From: Gnetum montanum
Lineage: Eukaryota > Streptophyta > Gnetopsida > Gnetales > Gnetaceae
Assembly: GCA_015680685.1 (NCBI GenBank)
Contig: MNCI01038168.1
Coordinates: forward strand, 34,912-98,911
Direction: 5' to 3'
DNA: 64,000 nucleotides
The translations under genes were made by a program, and so were the position numbers. Within the stretch, counting starts at the first letter, position 1. Each line of letters starts with the position of its first letter. Positions 12,429 through 23,099 of the stretch are shown in pieces. The notes below the pieces were generated by a model, which was not told where the DNA came from, searched no databases, and was given only the letters and a program-made list of their open reading frames with translations.

Positions 12429-14073
12429 TCAATTGAGGCCCTCAGTTCTTTTTAAGTTTTTTTTTACACATTTTTGTTTTATAAATTTCTTTAACTTTTC
12501 TTATTTTTTATTTTGCAACATCGTTCATACTTTTTATTTTATTTGTATGTGTGTGTGTGTGTGTTTCTCCATTTTTTTAAGTTTGTCACCCAATAAGTGC
12601 TCCTGATGATGGTATGAATTGTATCCTCTTGGTTGCTAATGTTTGGTTTTTACCTTTAAGTTATGATGTTGATACTAAGGTATGGTCCTTTTGATATAGC
12701 AAGAAATGAGTCCACATCATCCATGCATCCATAAATTTCTATGGTCTCTCTTATCTTGGAACTGTACATTTTTCTTCAAAATAATAAGAACTATCAACGA
12801 ATTGGTGACTGGGCATTTCTCAAACTAAGAAAGGACTCACAGATTGAAAAGGTTGTGACTTCAAGGGGATTTGATGCATTTGTGTTGGCCATTTTTTTAG
12901 GTTCTTGGATGTTTTCTTCTTTATTTTTTCTTACCATTTTGATGTTACTCCAATATTGGGAAGCTGAGCCACTAAAAATAAAAATAATAAGTCTTTGCAT
13001 GGTGTGGTTCTCATGCAAGAACACCAAAAGAAAAATGGTGGGAATTCAAAGCACACCCCTTAGACGAAATAATCACTTGGGCTACAATCACTAGCTATGG
13101 AACCAAAATAAACATGTTCCCTCTAACTAAGGCCCTTCTCACTTCCTACTTTCTCCTCTTTTGTTTCATCGAAATGGTGGTGACTCTTTGGTGAAGCCAT
13201 TCTTGTTACATCAGGAGGATGGATTAGCCAAATGTATTAATGTGAAGTCACTGTATGTGGATTGTTTGCGGAACATTAATCATTAAATACACAAGGGGTT
13301 GCACATCACCTTGTTCTTGAGATTCCATTCCATCCTCTTCTTTCCATTGTTCTTCCCCCATTGTTCACCTCATTGCTGGTTATATCATTAGTTTCTATTT
13401 TGGTTGATGCATTGTTTTCTTCTTGGTAAATTCTTGTGGTTAAGACTTTAACTCTTACTTCCAAATGACATTTTCAGAGCCCATGGACTCTTTGAATGTG
13501 GGAATGTCAAGGCATTAAGGGCATGAGCCTACTTTGGGGAGGACCCACTAGCATTCCTACTTGGTACATCAGTTAATTTCTTTTCCTTAAACATTTTCGT
13601 AATCAATTTATATTTTTTTCATTTCCATCTCTGACATCCATTTCATCGATGTTATATTTTTCTCTTTTTCTCCATCTTTCTTATTCCATATCTTTTTCCA
13701 TTCTCTCGCTATCGGAGGTTCGCGATTAGTCATGGGGATACTTGTCCAATTTTTTCGATTTTCTCCTAACCCCTACACCTTGGGTAGTTACCACTAATAT
13801 ATTTCTAGATCTGCATTAGCCATATCACAACTCAACCAATGGACCTTACATTGAGGCAAGGTATTAACTGCATTTTGATTCATTTACCCTTGCTAATACA
13901 AGATTGTGTTGTGTGTGCAGATGGAAATCATACACCAATGGATTGGATCTGGAGGGAACACTTGGGATGGATCAGTGCTAAAGCAACTATGCAAGGAAGG
14001 AGATTGATGGCATGCTTACAGATAGACAATGAAAGGTGCAATCTTTGTGTTGGTAACAGCAAAATTCTTTCTT

Positions 14074-14116
<43 letters not shown>

Positions 14117-14354
14117 TATCCATCTATGCTTTCCATGTTCCACCTCACTGTTGGTTTCATGTTTTGGTTTGNTAGATGTTAAATGTATATAGTGTTCACT
14201 CTTATTCTCATGAACACTAATTTTTTCATGTATTGTAATGATGATCCATTCACATGTCACCCCATTCACCATTAGTTCCATTCAAGTCAATAATCCCATA
14301 CCTTCCCAATATTTTGTAAGGAACTCGAGGATGAGGTTTTATTCAGTCATGGGA
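12429..14354 (+). other. Non-coding 3' interior of B, in place of pol
   Basis: T-rich, with no RT, RNase H or integrase motifs. It contains (TG)n at 12548-12564 and a (CT)n run at about 14075-14113 that creates repetitive open frames on both strands. One N lies at 14172. The same sequence, inverted, fills 40396-42287 of element C, so this pol-less 3' region is a family trait and not a private deletion. Confidence 0.7.
14075..14113. repeat. (CT)n microsatellite
   Basis: About 19 CT units. Translated, it gives poly-(SL) or poly-(RE) frames that are not genes. Confidence 0.95.
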
Positions 14355-15135
14355 GATATCGCATCAGCCATTGTGATATTGCATACATGTGATATCACAG
14401 CCCGTCACCAGTTCTATAAATAAGAGGTAGCTTTCCCTTGTTTTGACATCTAGATCTAGATCCTTAGCCAAACTATAGTAGTTTTACCATTCCAAAGTTA
14501 GAATAATTTCCATGTGCCGGTAGTAGGAGTCTCAAAGTGAATAGATCTTTATTCGAGCAATGTTGTACCTGAGCACACAATTGTATACAAAAATAAGGAG
14601 AAACTTTCTGATAAACCTTGTAGTGTATGGACTAAGCTAAATAGGACTTTAATTATTGTTAAATGTTTAAATTCTTTCTTAGGGACTTAATCTCTCTCAA
14701 CCCTTCACTCTCTTAGTTAAGTGCATTTAGTACAACTACTTCGAGCACGTGCGCTACACTTGGTAACCCAGTAACGAATAGCGTTTGGTAATCCCAATAG
14801 TGTTGCATTGGTTCAGGGTGTGTATGGCAAGTGGGAATAGATACTGATGCTAGGACGATTAAAGCTTAGTTAGTGAAAGTTAGTTACTTAGTCTCTTCAC
14901 CATTTTCCCTCTTAGCATAGGCGATAAAAAGATAAAAGACATAAAAAATCATGTACCTCAAGCTTACTTAACCATACAACCATGACAAATACAAGTAAGC
15001 TTGGGAAGATAGCGATTGATCAACCTTAAGTGTTCCATATGGCGCATAAGCACTTAGTCCTTGGAGTTTGATCGGATCATGTGTGTAATGCTCGTATTCG
15101 TATGGTTGAGTGTAGGGGTACCTCATTACTCATCA
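14355..15135 (+). repeat. 3' LTR of B
   Basis: Collinear with 8143-8934. Its first dozen bases (the TGATG start) appear deleted when compared with C, where the polypurine-like TCATGGGAG is followed by TATGATGGG. It ends CTCATCA at 15135, next to the GTTGA duplication. Confidence 0.8.
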
Positions 15136-15140
15136 GTTGA

Positions 15141-15242
15141 ATATCACTTATATTTCTCATTGGTAAATTTTCTTTGTATGTATAATGTCTCATATATCGT
15201 ATATTTGATATTTGCCATGACATCCTGGGACGGGATGTCACA
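15141..15242 (+). repeat. 5' LTR of A, second part
   Basis: Resumes the A LTR after the GTTGA duplication and ends GGGATGTCACA at 15242. Matches 20308-20414. Confidence 0.85.
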
Positions 15243-15243
15243 A

Positions 15244-15256
15244 TTTGGTATTAGAG
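15244..15256 (+). other. Primer binding site of A (initiator tRNA-Met type)
   Basis: TTTGGTATTAGAG agrees with the common TGGTATCAGAGC site with one transition in the core, one base after the LTR end. Confidence 0.75.
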
Positions 15257-16100
15257 AAAACCACAACCCAAGGACCATTTAAAATCATGGGTCCACTACA
15301 ACATGAATCGAATGATGAACCTTGAAGCCACAACACATGGAAAGCCATTGATCATCACTAGATGTATCATATGTTTGTGATGCAAGTTAGAAGATACCTT
15401 TACATTAACTTCATAGACAATGGATTAGGCATCTAGATCCTAGCAACCAATAATGTTTCTTTCATGGATATCATTAACTAATGAAGATTTTATCATACCT
15501 CATAAAAATTCATCAATTACAAGAGATGTTGGCAAGATAATGATACACCAATCCAAGTAACTCTTACCCATATTAATACTATAATTATTAATCGATTAGG
15601 ATCATTGTTAAATTTCTTTCAATAAAGTTAGTAACCATGACTTGAATTAATCTTGTTTTGTTGAAATTTACTATCCAAGTAATCTAGAATATTCCAAGTT
15701 ACCATATGTTAACCTAGAAATGTCAACCCAAGAAAATAGGCTAGTTTGGTCCTTTTAATCTTGAAAAATCAACTTTATTTTTGAACCCTAAAGCTACTTC
15801 CAACTCGTAGTACTCATCGATATGATTCCAATGGTACAAATTTCATCTCAATCAGATTTACGGTTTGGGAGATATTGATGTTTCAAGGTTCTCATTATAC
15901 ATGCATTAAAATAATATTAAATTATTAATTTATTATTTAAATAGAAATAAAAAGTAAAAATAAAAAAGGATTAAAATTTTAGGGTTGTAAATTAACCCAA
16001 AATTGTCATTTACCCACACTGAACCCTTACCCTATCATTGGCCAAACCACCACATCAACCACAAAGGTAATAAAATCATAATAAAAAGTTAAAAAAAAAA
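15257..16100. other. Interior of A, no gene recognised
   Basis: AT-rich, with only short open stretches and nothing like gag. Confidence 0.5.
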
Positions 16101-16104
16101 AGAA

Positions 16105-16169
16105 TTTCAAGCACAAGGTTGTGGGTTCAAACCCCAACCCCCTACTTTAACAAATACATATATATATAT

Positions 16170-16200
<31 letters not shown>

Positions 16201-16300
16201 GATTTTTTAAAAAAAAGTTTAACTGGGAGGTCATGGGTTTAAACCCCAACCCTCTCGACATTAAAAAATATCCTTATAATAATAATAATAATAATATAAT
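16105..16300 (+). repeat. Two B-box-bearing SINE-like ends with microsatellites
   Basis: GTGGGTTCAAACCCC at about 16121 and ATGGGTTTAAACCCC at about 16233 look like tRNA B boxes in plus orientation. Each is followed by a short AAC/CTC-rich end and then by (AT)n(AC)n(AT)n at 16156-16200 or (AAT)n at about 16277-16298. These are probably two 5'-truncated SINE copies whose tails became microsatellites. No A box is visible. Confidence 0.4.
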
Positions 16301-16319
16301 TATTTTAAAAAAAATTTGG

Positions 16320-16560
16320 GCTATGCCTATGGCCAACCAAAACTAGGCACGTAGCCAAGCTTATAGCTAGTCGTGGCCAAGCCGTTGGAAGACCATAGCT
16401 AGGCTCGCAGCTAGGCTTATGGCCAGCTGTGGCCAAGCCATTGGTAGACTATGGCTAGGCCATAGCCAAGCTGCTAGAAAATCGTAGCTAGGTCGTGGCA
16501 AGGCTTATATCCAACTGTGGCTAGGCTTGCAGTCAATCATGACCAAGCAACTAGTAGGCC
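16320..16560. repeat. Degenerate GCTAGGC/GGCCAAGC minisatellite
   Basis: Repeats of roughly 25-35 bp built on TATGGCCAGCTGTGGCCAAGCC-like wording (variants GCTAGGCTTATGGCC and TAGCTAGGCC), about seven or eight imperfect copies. Confidence 0.6.
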
Positions 16561-16599
16561 ATGATTCTAGTCCCAAAAACAAAAAAAGAAACCCCACGT

Positions 16600-17250
16600 G
16601 CATGACCTCGCATCCATTACCACACCATTATTTACCTGATCCTATGCCGACATGCCTCTACTACCATTGTCCACCCTGCTGCTGGCATAGCCTCATAGCA
16701 CCCTTAAGCATCTATAGTAATACAACAAATTTTCTTACTACTGCAATAAGGTTGTCCTCACCTTCATGGTCGCTGGCACTCACCAACCACTCTATCTTCA
16801 ACCATAGACCCCTCCGCTAGCCATGTAGGCCCTCACAAGAACCATGCAAATCCCTATGCTAGTCACACAAACCTTCACATGAGCTGCATAGCCTAATAAA
16901 AACACTAGTTCTACATGCCACATCCTAGCCTTCTAACAACCATTTCCCACTCCGTATGATAGTCCACCATGCACCATGTCTTTCTTTGCCATCACTACCT
17001 ACCACCGTAACAAAACCCTTTGGCTAGTGTCACAATGTCCATGCCTACACAAATCCTTGCCTACCATTGAAATCATCATCATATTTTTTGCTTTCTACCT
17101 ACCAAATGCATCGCCCATCACTACCACCTGCATCATCCATCACTACCTCCTATGTCGCCCATCACTGCCACCCACATCATCCATCACTACCTCCCATTTA
17201 TCACCACCTTCAACATTGGCCATCACTGCCTCCAGGGCTGCCATATGAAC
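16600..17250. repeat. CA-rich low-complexity stretch (CATCACTACC repeats)
   Basis: Many imperfect copies of CCATCACTACC/CATCACTGCC, densest at 17105-17230. Open frames here are compositional and show no domain. Confidence 0.55.
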
Positions 17251-17479
17251 CTTGAAATGACACATCACCAAGGACATTACTGCCATTTACAATGAAATGG
17301 CAAGTTCTCTATTATATGATGGAAAAATTTTAATTGTCTATCAATTGACAAAAAAATTTGAAATTTTTATCAATTAACAGAAAATGCAAACTCTCAGCAT
17401 TAAATTTTTAGTTTAAATTATGAATTTGCAAAATAATTTTCAAAATTAGAATTTTGCATGGTGGTAGTAACTAAGATAA

Positions 17480-17557
17480 AAATTCCACAATTAAGTGCAC
17501 TTGCTCTAGAGTAGAACTAGGATGGGTGACCTCTTAGGAAGTCTTGTTTTCTGCACC
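17480..17557 (+). pseudogene. 5S rRNA-like fragment inside element A
   Basis: The 78 bases follow the 3' two thirds of plant 5S rRNA in register. They run from ATTCCACAATTAAGTGCACTT (5S: ACTCCGCAGTTAAGCGCGCTT), through AGAGTAGAACTAGGATGGGTG, to GAAGTCTTGTTTTCTGCACC. The internal control C box GGATGGGTGACC is intact at 17520-17531, while the first ~45 nt of 5S are missing. Most differences are transitions. It could be a 5S-derived SINE head or a relic of a 5S-carrying (Cassandra-like) element, and not a working rRNA gene. Confidence 0.75.
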
Positions 17558-17559
17558 AA

Positions 17560-17990
17560 AAGGTCTTAAACTACCGAAGCCATTACTTTTGATTTTAGAA
17601 GCCTTTTTCGGTCAATGAAGAGTCATTTCCTATAGTTTCCAACCTTTTTAGCTTAATGGTATAGTCAGATACATCCTAGAGAACCCCAAAAATTAGTTTT
17701 TACTCCATGACTGATATGGTACCTTAAGATCCTCAAAAGTTTAATTTTCACACAACTCAAGCATACGATGTCCATTTTCAACATATGAATAGTCATTTCT
17801 AGCATTTTTCACCCTTCTAAATTGAATGGTAAGGTCAGATTTATCATCTAGATATCCTATAATTCACTAATATTATAAATTCAACATTTTAAGCTTTAAG
17901 ATTTAATGCATAACCATTGCAGATAGTCTTAAGTTCACTATGGCATGTCATTAGTCACATTGCTAGAGTCAATGTTCTCAAGCAGGGTAG
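17560..17990. repeat. Diverged duplicated block after the 5S-like fragment
   Basis: AGTCATTTCCTATAG...AATGGTATAGTCAGAT near 17617-17670 recurs as AGTCATTTCTAGCA...AATGGTAAGGTCAGAT near 17790-17840. The copies are about 180 bp apart and imperfect. Confidence 0.45.
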
Positions 17991-17999
17991 AAAGGTCAT

Positions 18000-18235
18000 C
18001 AAAAATAATATAGTTAAATATTACTAAAAATCAGGTAATGTAATTATATATTACTAAAATTAGATAATGTAGTTACATATTACTAAAATTATATGATGTC
18101 GTTAACTATTAGTATAATTAGATAATATAATTATAAAAATAGATCATATAGTTATTTAGTTGATGTAGTTGATTATTAGTTAATGTATTAGTTAATGATC
18201 AATTGATGTATTAGTTGAAGAATTATTTTAATAAA
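18000..18235. repeat. AT-rich tandem repeat
   Basis: Imperfect units of about 35-38 bp built on ATTACTAAAATTAGATAATGTAGTTA, six or so copies, then degrading. Confidence 0.6.
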
Positions 18236-18385
18236 TAGAATAATCTTCAAACATCAAGAAAAATGTATATTAATCCATCCTACAGTCAAAACATAGGGCA
18301 AAATAATATGGAGACTCATAATCTTGTTTCAACGAGTATGATACTCATGAAGTGAAATGATCTAAATAAAACTCCAAGAATAGGA

Positions 18386-19435
18386 ATGAAATTTGCAACA
18401 TACAATGTGCTTGCAAGATCTCTAGTGAGTGATAAATAATATCTACTATGTCCATCATTGGCCTTAGATTGGCACGAATATTGATACATATGTATCTTAG
18501 CAGAATTAAAAGATTTGGATGTTGATGTCTTATGCTTACAAGAAGTCTTACCAAGGGAATTTTTACATCAATTTCAACCAAATTTGGAAAAGATGGAATA
18601 CAAAGGTACTTATAAGCAAAAAGGTTCTTGTGGAAGTTCTTATTTTGAGATGTATAGATTAGCATATTATAGAAATTACAACATGGATGGTTGTGCAATC
18701 TTTTATAAAGAAGCCAAGTTTGAATTGGTACAAAGATTTGAATGGAGTTTAGAAAATATGATTTTTGAAATTCGAGAACTTCAAGTGATGGGAAAGAAAG
18801 AACAGTAAATATTTTGGAAAAATCACATAGCCCTAGTAGTGATTTTAAAAGTTTATCTATCAAGAAGATATGTATGCATCGTTAACACACAATAATTACC
18901 AAACCAACATGTTCAGAAGTTAGACTTTGTCAAGGAGCATACTTGATTAAGCAAATAGAAGAAATTTTGAAGAAGAAGTTATTCCTATATTGTACCAATC
19001 TAGTTCCATTTATTCTTTCTGGATACTTCAATGCCAAAGTTGGAAGTTGTGTTTATCAATTTCTAAAATATGGATCTGTAAAGGAATCTTTGGAAGATGA
19101 ACCTAATTTGAAAATGATGTTTCCATCAATTCAGCATGCAACTCCATTAGCTAGTGCATATTCTACTTACTTTGAATCTTTAGTAGATAAATCAGACTCT
19201 AGAATTTAGGAACACATGATGTTGATGGATAGAACTCATCAAGAATCACATTTTACAAATCATTCTGCAATTATTAATGAAGATGGATCAACAACTTCTT
19301 CATTGAGACTTTGGATTATATTTGGTATGATACCTGATTCTTTCAAGTTACCAAGTTACTAGAGTTGATTTTTAAAGAAGGAGTTGAGAAGGATCAAGAG
19401 CAAGAAGTATCTAACTCTTGCTTCTATTTGAAGAT
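18386..19435 (+). pseudogene. CCR4-like deadenylase fragment (EEP nuclease fold) carried inside element A
   Basis: The translation follows the exonuclease-endonuclease-phosphatase domain of the CCR4/Nocturnin/Angel branch in order: FATYNVLARSLVS; CPSLALDW; LAELKDLDVDVLCLQEV (catalytic Glu kept); LEKMEYKGTYKQK; NMDGCAIFYKEAKFELV; VCIVNT (usually VANTH); a QIEEI helix; LSGYFNAKVGSCVYQFL (usually GDFN, here Asp to Tyr); and TLDYIWYD near 19305. The DGC-FYK-ELV wording recalls plant CCR4-homolog 3/4 proteins. Stops and at least two frameshifts break it, and the final Asp-His part is absent. The homology runs about 1 kb without visible introns, which suggests capture of a processed transcript. It is not an active enzyme. 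The 172-codon antisense open frame is its shadow. Confidence 0.8.
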
Positions 19436-19839
19436 GTTATTATTTTATTTATTTTTTAATTTATATTTCATTTATATTAATAAAACATCTAAGGAAATGC
19501 AAATTACGAATAAATAATTTTCCCTACCTTCACTTGGATAACCAGATACAAGTTGCACATTGTGTGACCCTGGTTAGAACTAGTGATTGGTAGTTGGTAG
19601 ATCTTTAATTCACTTCTTATCGTTATCTTGGAAAATGAAGCATGAAGAAAGTAATATTTAATTTTTCATATAATTTTTCTCACATATATCTTATTTGTAG
19701 AATAAGCAAGAAATAACTTCAAGATCAAAGAAGAAATCAAATTATTGGAGCACAAGATCATGAAAGAAAGCATTGGAGCAAGAAGAAGATAGAGAACGTG
19801 GATTTGTTCAAGGAAGAATAAAACCTAAGGGGGGTAGAT
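19436..19839 (+). other. 3' interior of A with polypurine tract
   Basis: A-rich, without a gene. It ends in AAGGGGGGTAGAT (about 19828-19839), the polypurine tract directly before the 3' LTR. Confidence 0.65.
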
Positions 19840-20414
19840 TATCACATCCTCATTCCCAAATGATGTAGTTGCCTAATGAAGATGACATCTCTTCATAACA
19901 AGTGTTATTTTCATCTTAACAACACTTGAAAGGGTAGTTGTGATTAAGACCCAAAAGGGCATGTTGTAATAATGAACATGTCTCTTGAGGTAACCTTTGG
20001 GGGTTTGACCTAAGGCATTTATACCTAGGGTTAAATTTTGTGCCAACATGGGGCTGAAAATCTTGGAGAGGTGAGTAATGGGAGCTAGGTGAAGTGGGAT
20101 AAGAAGTGGACTGGCCATCCCTTCTAGCAAAGTTATAGGCCTAACCATGATGGCAATGCTAGATTGCCTCTAAGTAATAGATGCCAAAGGAAGAAAACTG
20201 CAAGGAACACTCTCTCAAAGCATGATCGAGATACACTTTTCTATATTAATAAAGCATTATTTTCTTTCTTTTTCTAGAATTTTTTTATTATTTTCTTTAT
20301 ACATAATGTTAAATATCACTTATATTTCACATTGGTATATTTTCTTTGTATGCATAATGTTTCATATATTGTATATTTTATGTTTGCCATGACATCTATG
20401 AATGGGATGTCATA
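19840..20414 (+). repeat. 3' LTR of A
   Basis: 575 bp, TATCACATCC (from TGTCACATCC) to GGGATGTCATA. It is uninterrupted and serves as the template that shows where B entered the 5' LTR. Confidence 0.85.
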
Positions 20415-21218
20415 GTCATGGAGACATCTTGCCCAATATCTAGGCTCTCAAACAAAACATTTAAAAATTTGGGAGACATTTGGACTATGTTGAGAAAGTC
20501 TTGGATGAGACATTCTATTTTTTATGAGATGTCTTAGATCATAGCTAAGATGTTCCAAAGGTTGGAATACGTCTCACATCCATGTAAAACATCTTACCCA
20601 CTAGCAAAATTTAATAGTAAGACATCTAGGGAAGGCCAAAGATGATCCAAATGTATGGGGAAAATTTTGAAATTACCTAGTCAATTTCAAAAAATACTTG
20701 AAATAATGGATAAAAAGATATAATCATTGTAAGATCTTTAAGTTAAAATTGAGAAAAGTTTTCTAGGCTTCTTGTCCTTCTTTTATAATAAATATTGATG
20801 GTGTTGCATGCGTGTATCACAATGAGATATCATGAGATGTAAGTGGAGACTCATGAGAGCACATGTGAAGAGTGCATAATTGTGTATGCAACGCTTAGTC
20901 AATTATATGTGTTTTGTCCTAGTGTCTCTTATGTACTTGTTAGTTAACATCTTAATCATAAGTTGTAAGAGAGATTCACTATTAGTTATGTCTTACATTA
21001 TGAAAAATCACTATGTGGTTATAGAGCCTCATGCTTTGCAACATTGTCAGTGTTTTGATAGTTTTGGATGTTTTGTGGGTTGAAAAACCATTTATGATAT
21101 TCTATGAAATAATTGAAAATAGCTAGTTTTCTTGTTTTCTAGCATATTGTTTATCTTTTCATGATATTTGGATTTAGTGGATTTAAAGGTTAATTTATAT
21201 TAGAGTACACCTGATCCA
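20415..21218 (+). repeat. 5' LTR of G, second part
   Basis: Begins with the second GTCAT duplication (20415-20419) and is collinear with 25960-26787 of the 3' LTR. Shared blocks include GATGTCTTAGA(G/T)CATAG, AATAAATATT(G/A), CTAGTGTCTCTTATG and TGTTT(A/G)TCTTTTCAT. Confidence 0.8.
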
Positions 21219-21224
21219 ATAATA

Positions 21225-21237
21225 TTGATATTAAAAC
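21225..21237 (+). other. Primer binding site of G (degenerate tRNA-Met type)
   Basis: TTGATATTAAAAC against the common TTGGTATCAGAGC, differing by transitions, six bases after the LTR end. Confidence 0.5.
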
Positions 21238-21269
21238 TTAGTTTTGTTGCACTTGGTTGAGGATTTTTG

Positions 21270-22465
21270 TAAATTTCAAATGGTTCTAAAGAAAAAATAA
21301 GATCAAGCCTTGGATAGAGAGATAGAGAGTGTGAAGTCTAGCTTCCAACTAATGGTTGCATAGTTGGATGAGATTAGTGCAAAGGTAGATAGGAATTCTA
21401 ATCCTATCCATATTCAAATACATGAAGGTGATGAGCATTTACATTTGGATGGTAAAGAAAAAGTCTCATAGCCAAGTGGTGGATAAGAGAATGATGAGGA
21501 AGGAAAATCCAACTATGAAAGTGTAGGAATCCATTAGCCAAGAATTCCAATTGTATGGAATCCTATTTCTTAGATGAAAATCCCAAAAGCTTCAACTATG
21601 GCACCTACTTCTTCCCCTGGCATGCTTGATGAGGAATATGAGGCAAGACTTTCTAGAGCATTTAGTAATGCTACTAGACTTCTATACATTAAGTTGAAGA
21701 CTTTCAATGGTGTATATGATACTAATGTCTTTTCAAGTTAGCTAAAGATACTTGCTAAGCACTTCAAGTTGAAAGAGATACCAAATCACTTAATGATACC
21801 AATTGGTGAATCTAGATTAGAAGGAATGGCTTCTACATGCTAGGAAAAGGAGTTCCATGATTATAAATGAAAAAATGGTCAATCCATCAAATATTGGAAT
21901 CTAATAAAATGCAGGTTAAAGAGGAAATTTGAATAGTCTTGTGAAAGGTAAGAAAGCAAATGAAGTTAAAATTCCTATGGTATGGTGATAAAGATGTCAA
22001 AGAATTCTACATCAAATTTTGAGATCTGTTTTATGAAGCTAAAGTAAATTTGGAGAAGTATGAATAGGCTTAAAAATGGCTTATCAACAAGATTTCTCTT
22101 GTTATGAGTTACAAACTCTCAATGAGGCTCATGATTCAGCACTTAAGATAGAAAAGAAACTAAGTAGATACAAAAACATGAACAAACAAACTTTCATGGG
22201 GAAGGAAAAGGGATCCAAATACAAATCTAAAGACAAATATGGCAAACAAGATTGATAAGGATGATCAAAAGGGTAAATCCAAGAAGGACCAAGGCAAGAA
22301 AGGCAAGCATGAAGGTAGCAACTTATCCAAGATTTAATGCATTAAATGTGAAGAATGGAGACATAAGTAATGGGAATGGTCATTTCACAAGGTAGCCAAG
22401 GGCAAATATGTGCAAACCATGGAGGTGGAGGAGTCACAAATCTAAGCTCTTTAGAGAGGTAATCC
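21270..22465 (+). pseudogene. gag of element G
   Basis: A weak, stop-broken gag. The KLKTFNGVYDTNVFSS and LKILAKHFKLKEI region (about 21690-21780) fits the start of a retrotransposon gag domain. A lysine-rich linker follows, then CIKCEEWRHK-W-EWS near 22340, a ruined CCHC zinc knuckle. Most open frames inside it are short. Confidence 0.65.
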
Positions 22466-22479
22466 TAATGCTTTCAAGA

Positions 22480-22900
22480 TTGAGGAAGTTTCTAAATTAA
22501 ATTCTTGTGCATTTATGAGGAATGTGAATAGAAGAATGAATTTATGATTGTGCATTTATCGAATTTTTATTTCATATTAGGGCTAGATGTATGCTTAGTA
22601 GAAAATGGATTCATATTTTAATTCATGAGGGAGTCCAAGAAAATGTTATTTCTTCTATAGTAATTACCATATTGGGTTTGGTAACTAGTCATCATCCTAG
22701 ACCCTACATAGTACATTCTTTGTCTAAAGATTTCTCTCAAGAGGTGAGGAAATAATGTACTTTAAAATTTGAAATTAGAAGTTTTCATGATGTTGTAAAC
22801 TTTGATATGATTCCAATAGATTGTCCTAATTCAATTCTTGGTAGACCTTGAAATTTTAACAATGGTGCTTAATTTGATGGAGCAAGAAATGTATGAAGTG
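22480..22900 (+). pseudogene. Protease region of element G
   Basis: The end of a gypsy protease is recognisable as VNFDMIPIDCPNSILGRP at about 22798-22850 (family: plus-DxxPxxxxDxLLGRPW). The active-site triad region upstream is too decayed to name. Confidence 0.55.
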
Positions 22901-23099
22901 TAGCTAGATCTTATGGAATCCATGAGTTGATTTGCATAACTAAATAAATGAGGCAGCAAAGCTCACTTTAGATATTCTTAATCCTTCTAGCAAAGAAGGA
23001 ATCAATTAAGAAACATGATGAAATAGGTTTTGGTTTTTTTATTGTATCAATAATTACTTCTATCCATGATGATGTGTAGGTAGAACTTTCTACAGGTAA

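Larger units (their letters stand above)
8129..15135 (+). mobile_element. Element B: Athila-type gag-protease element without pol, nested in A
   Basis: Starts TGATGAG at 8129 and ends CTCATCA at 15135, flanked by GTTGA at 8124-8128 and 15136-15140. LTRs are 8129-8934 and about 14355-15135. A tRNA-Asp type primer site follows the 5' LTR, as in the Athila lineage. One long frame (9084-12428) gives gag and protease. No RT, RNase H or integrase follows, only about 1.9 kb of non-coding DNA. Elements C, D and E belong to the same gag family. Confidence 0.85.
7657..20414 (+). mobile_element. Element A: LTR retrotransposon lacking gag/pol, nested in G
   Basis: Begins TGTCACATCC at 7657 and ends GGGATGTCATA at 20414, flanked by GTCAT on both sides. 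The 5' LTR is 7657-8128 plus 15141-15242 (574 bp once B is removed). The 3' LTR is 19840-20414 (575 bp). A primer site for initiator tRNA-Met follows the 5' LTR, and a polypurine run precedes the 3' LTR. The 4.6 kb interior has no recognisable gag, protease, RT or integrase, so A would be non-autonomous. It does carry a host-derived deadenylase fragment and a 5S rRNA-like fragment. Confidence 0.85.

Noticed and set aside
13839-14281. 117-codon open frames on both strands around the (CT)n run
   Set aside because: They depend on the microsatellite (poly-SL or poly-RE) and include an N. They fall in the non-coding part of B.
18345-18863. 172-codon minus-strand open frame
   Set aside because: It is antisense to the CCR4-like fragment, whose plus-strand translation shows recognisable motifs.
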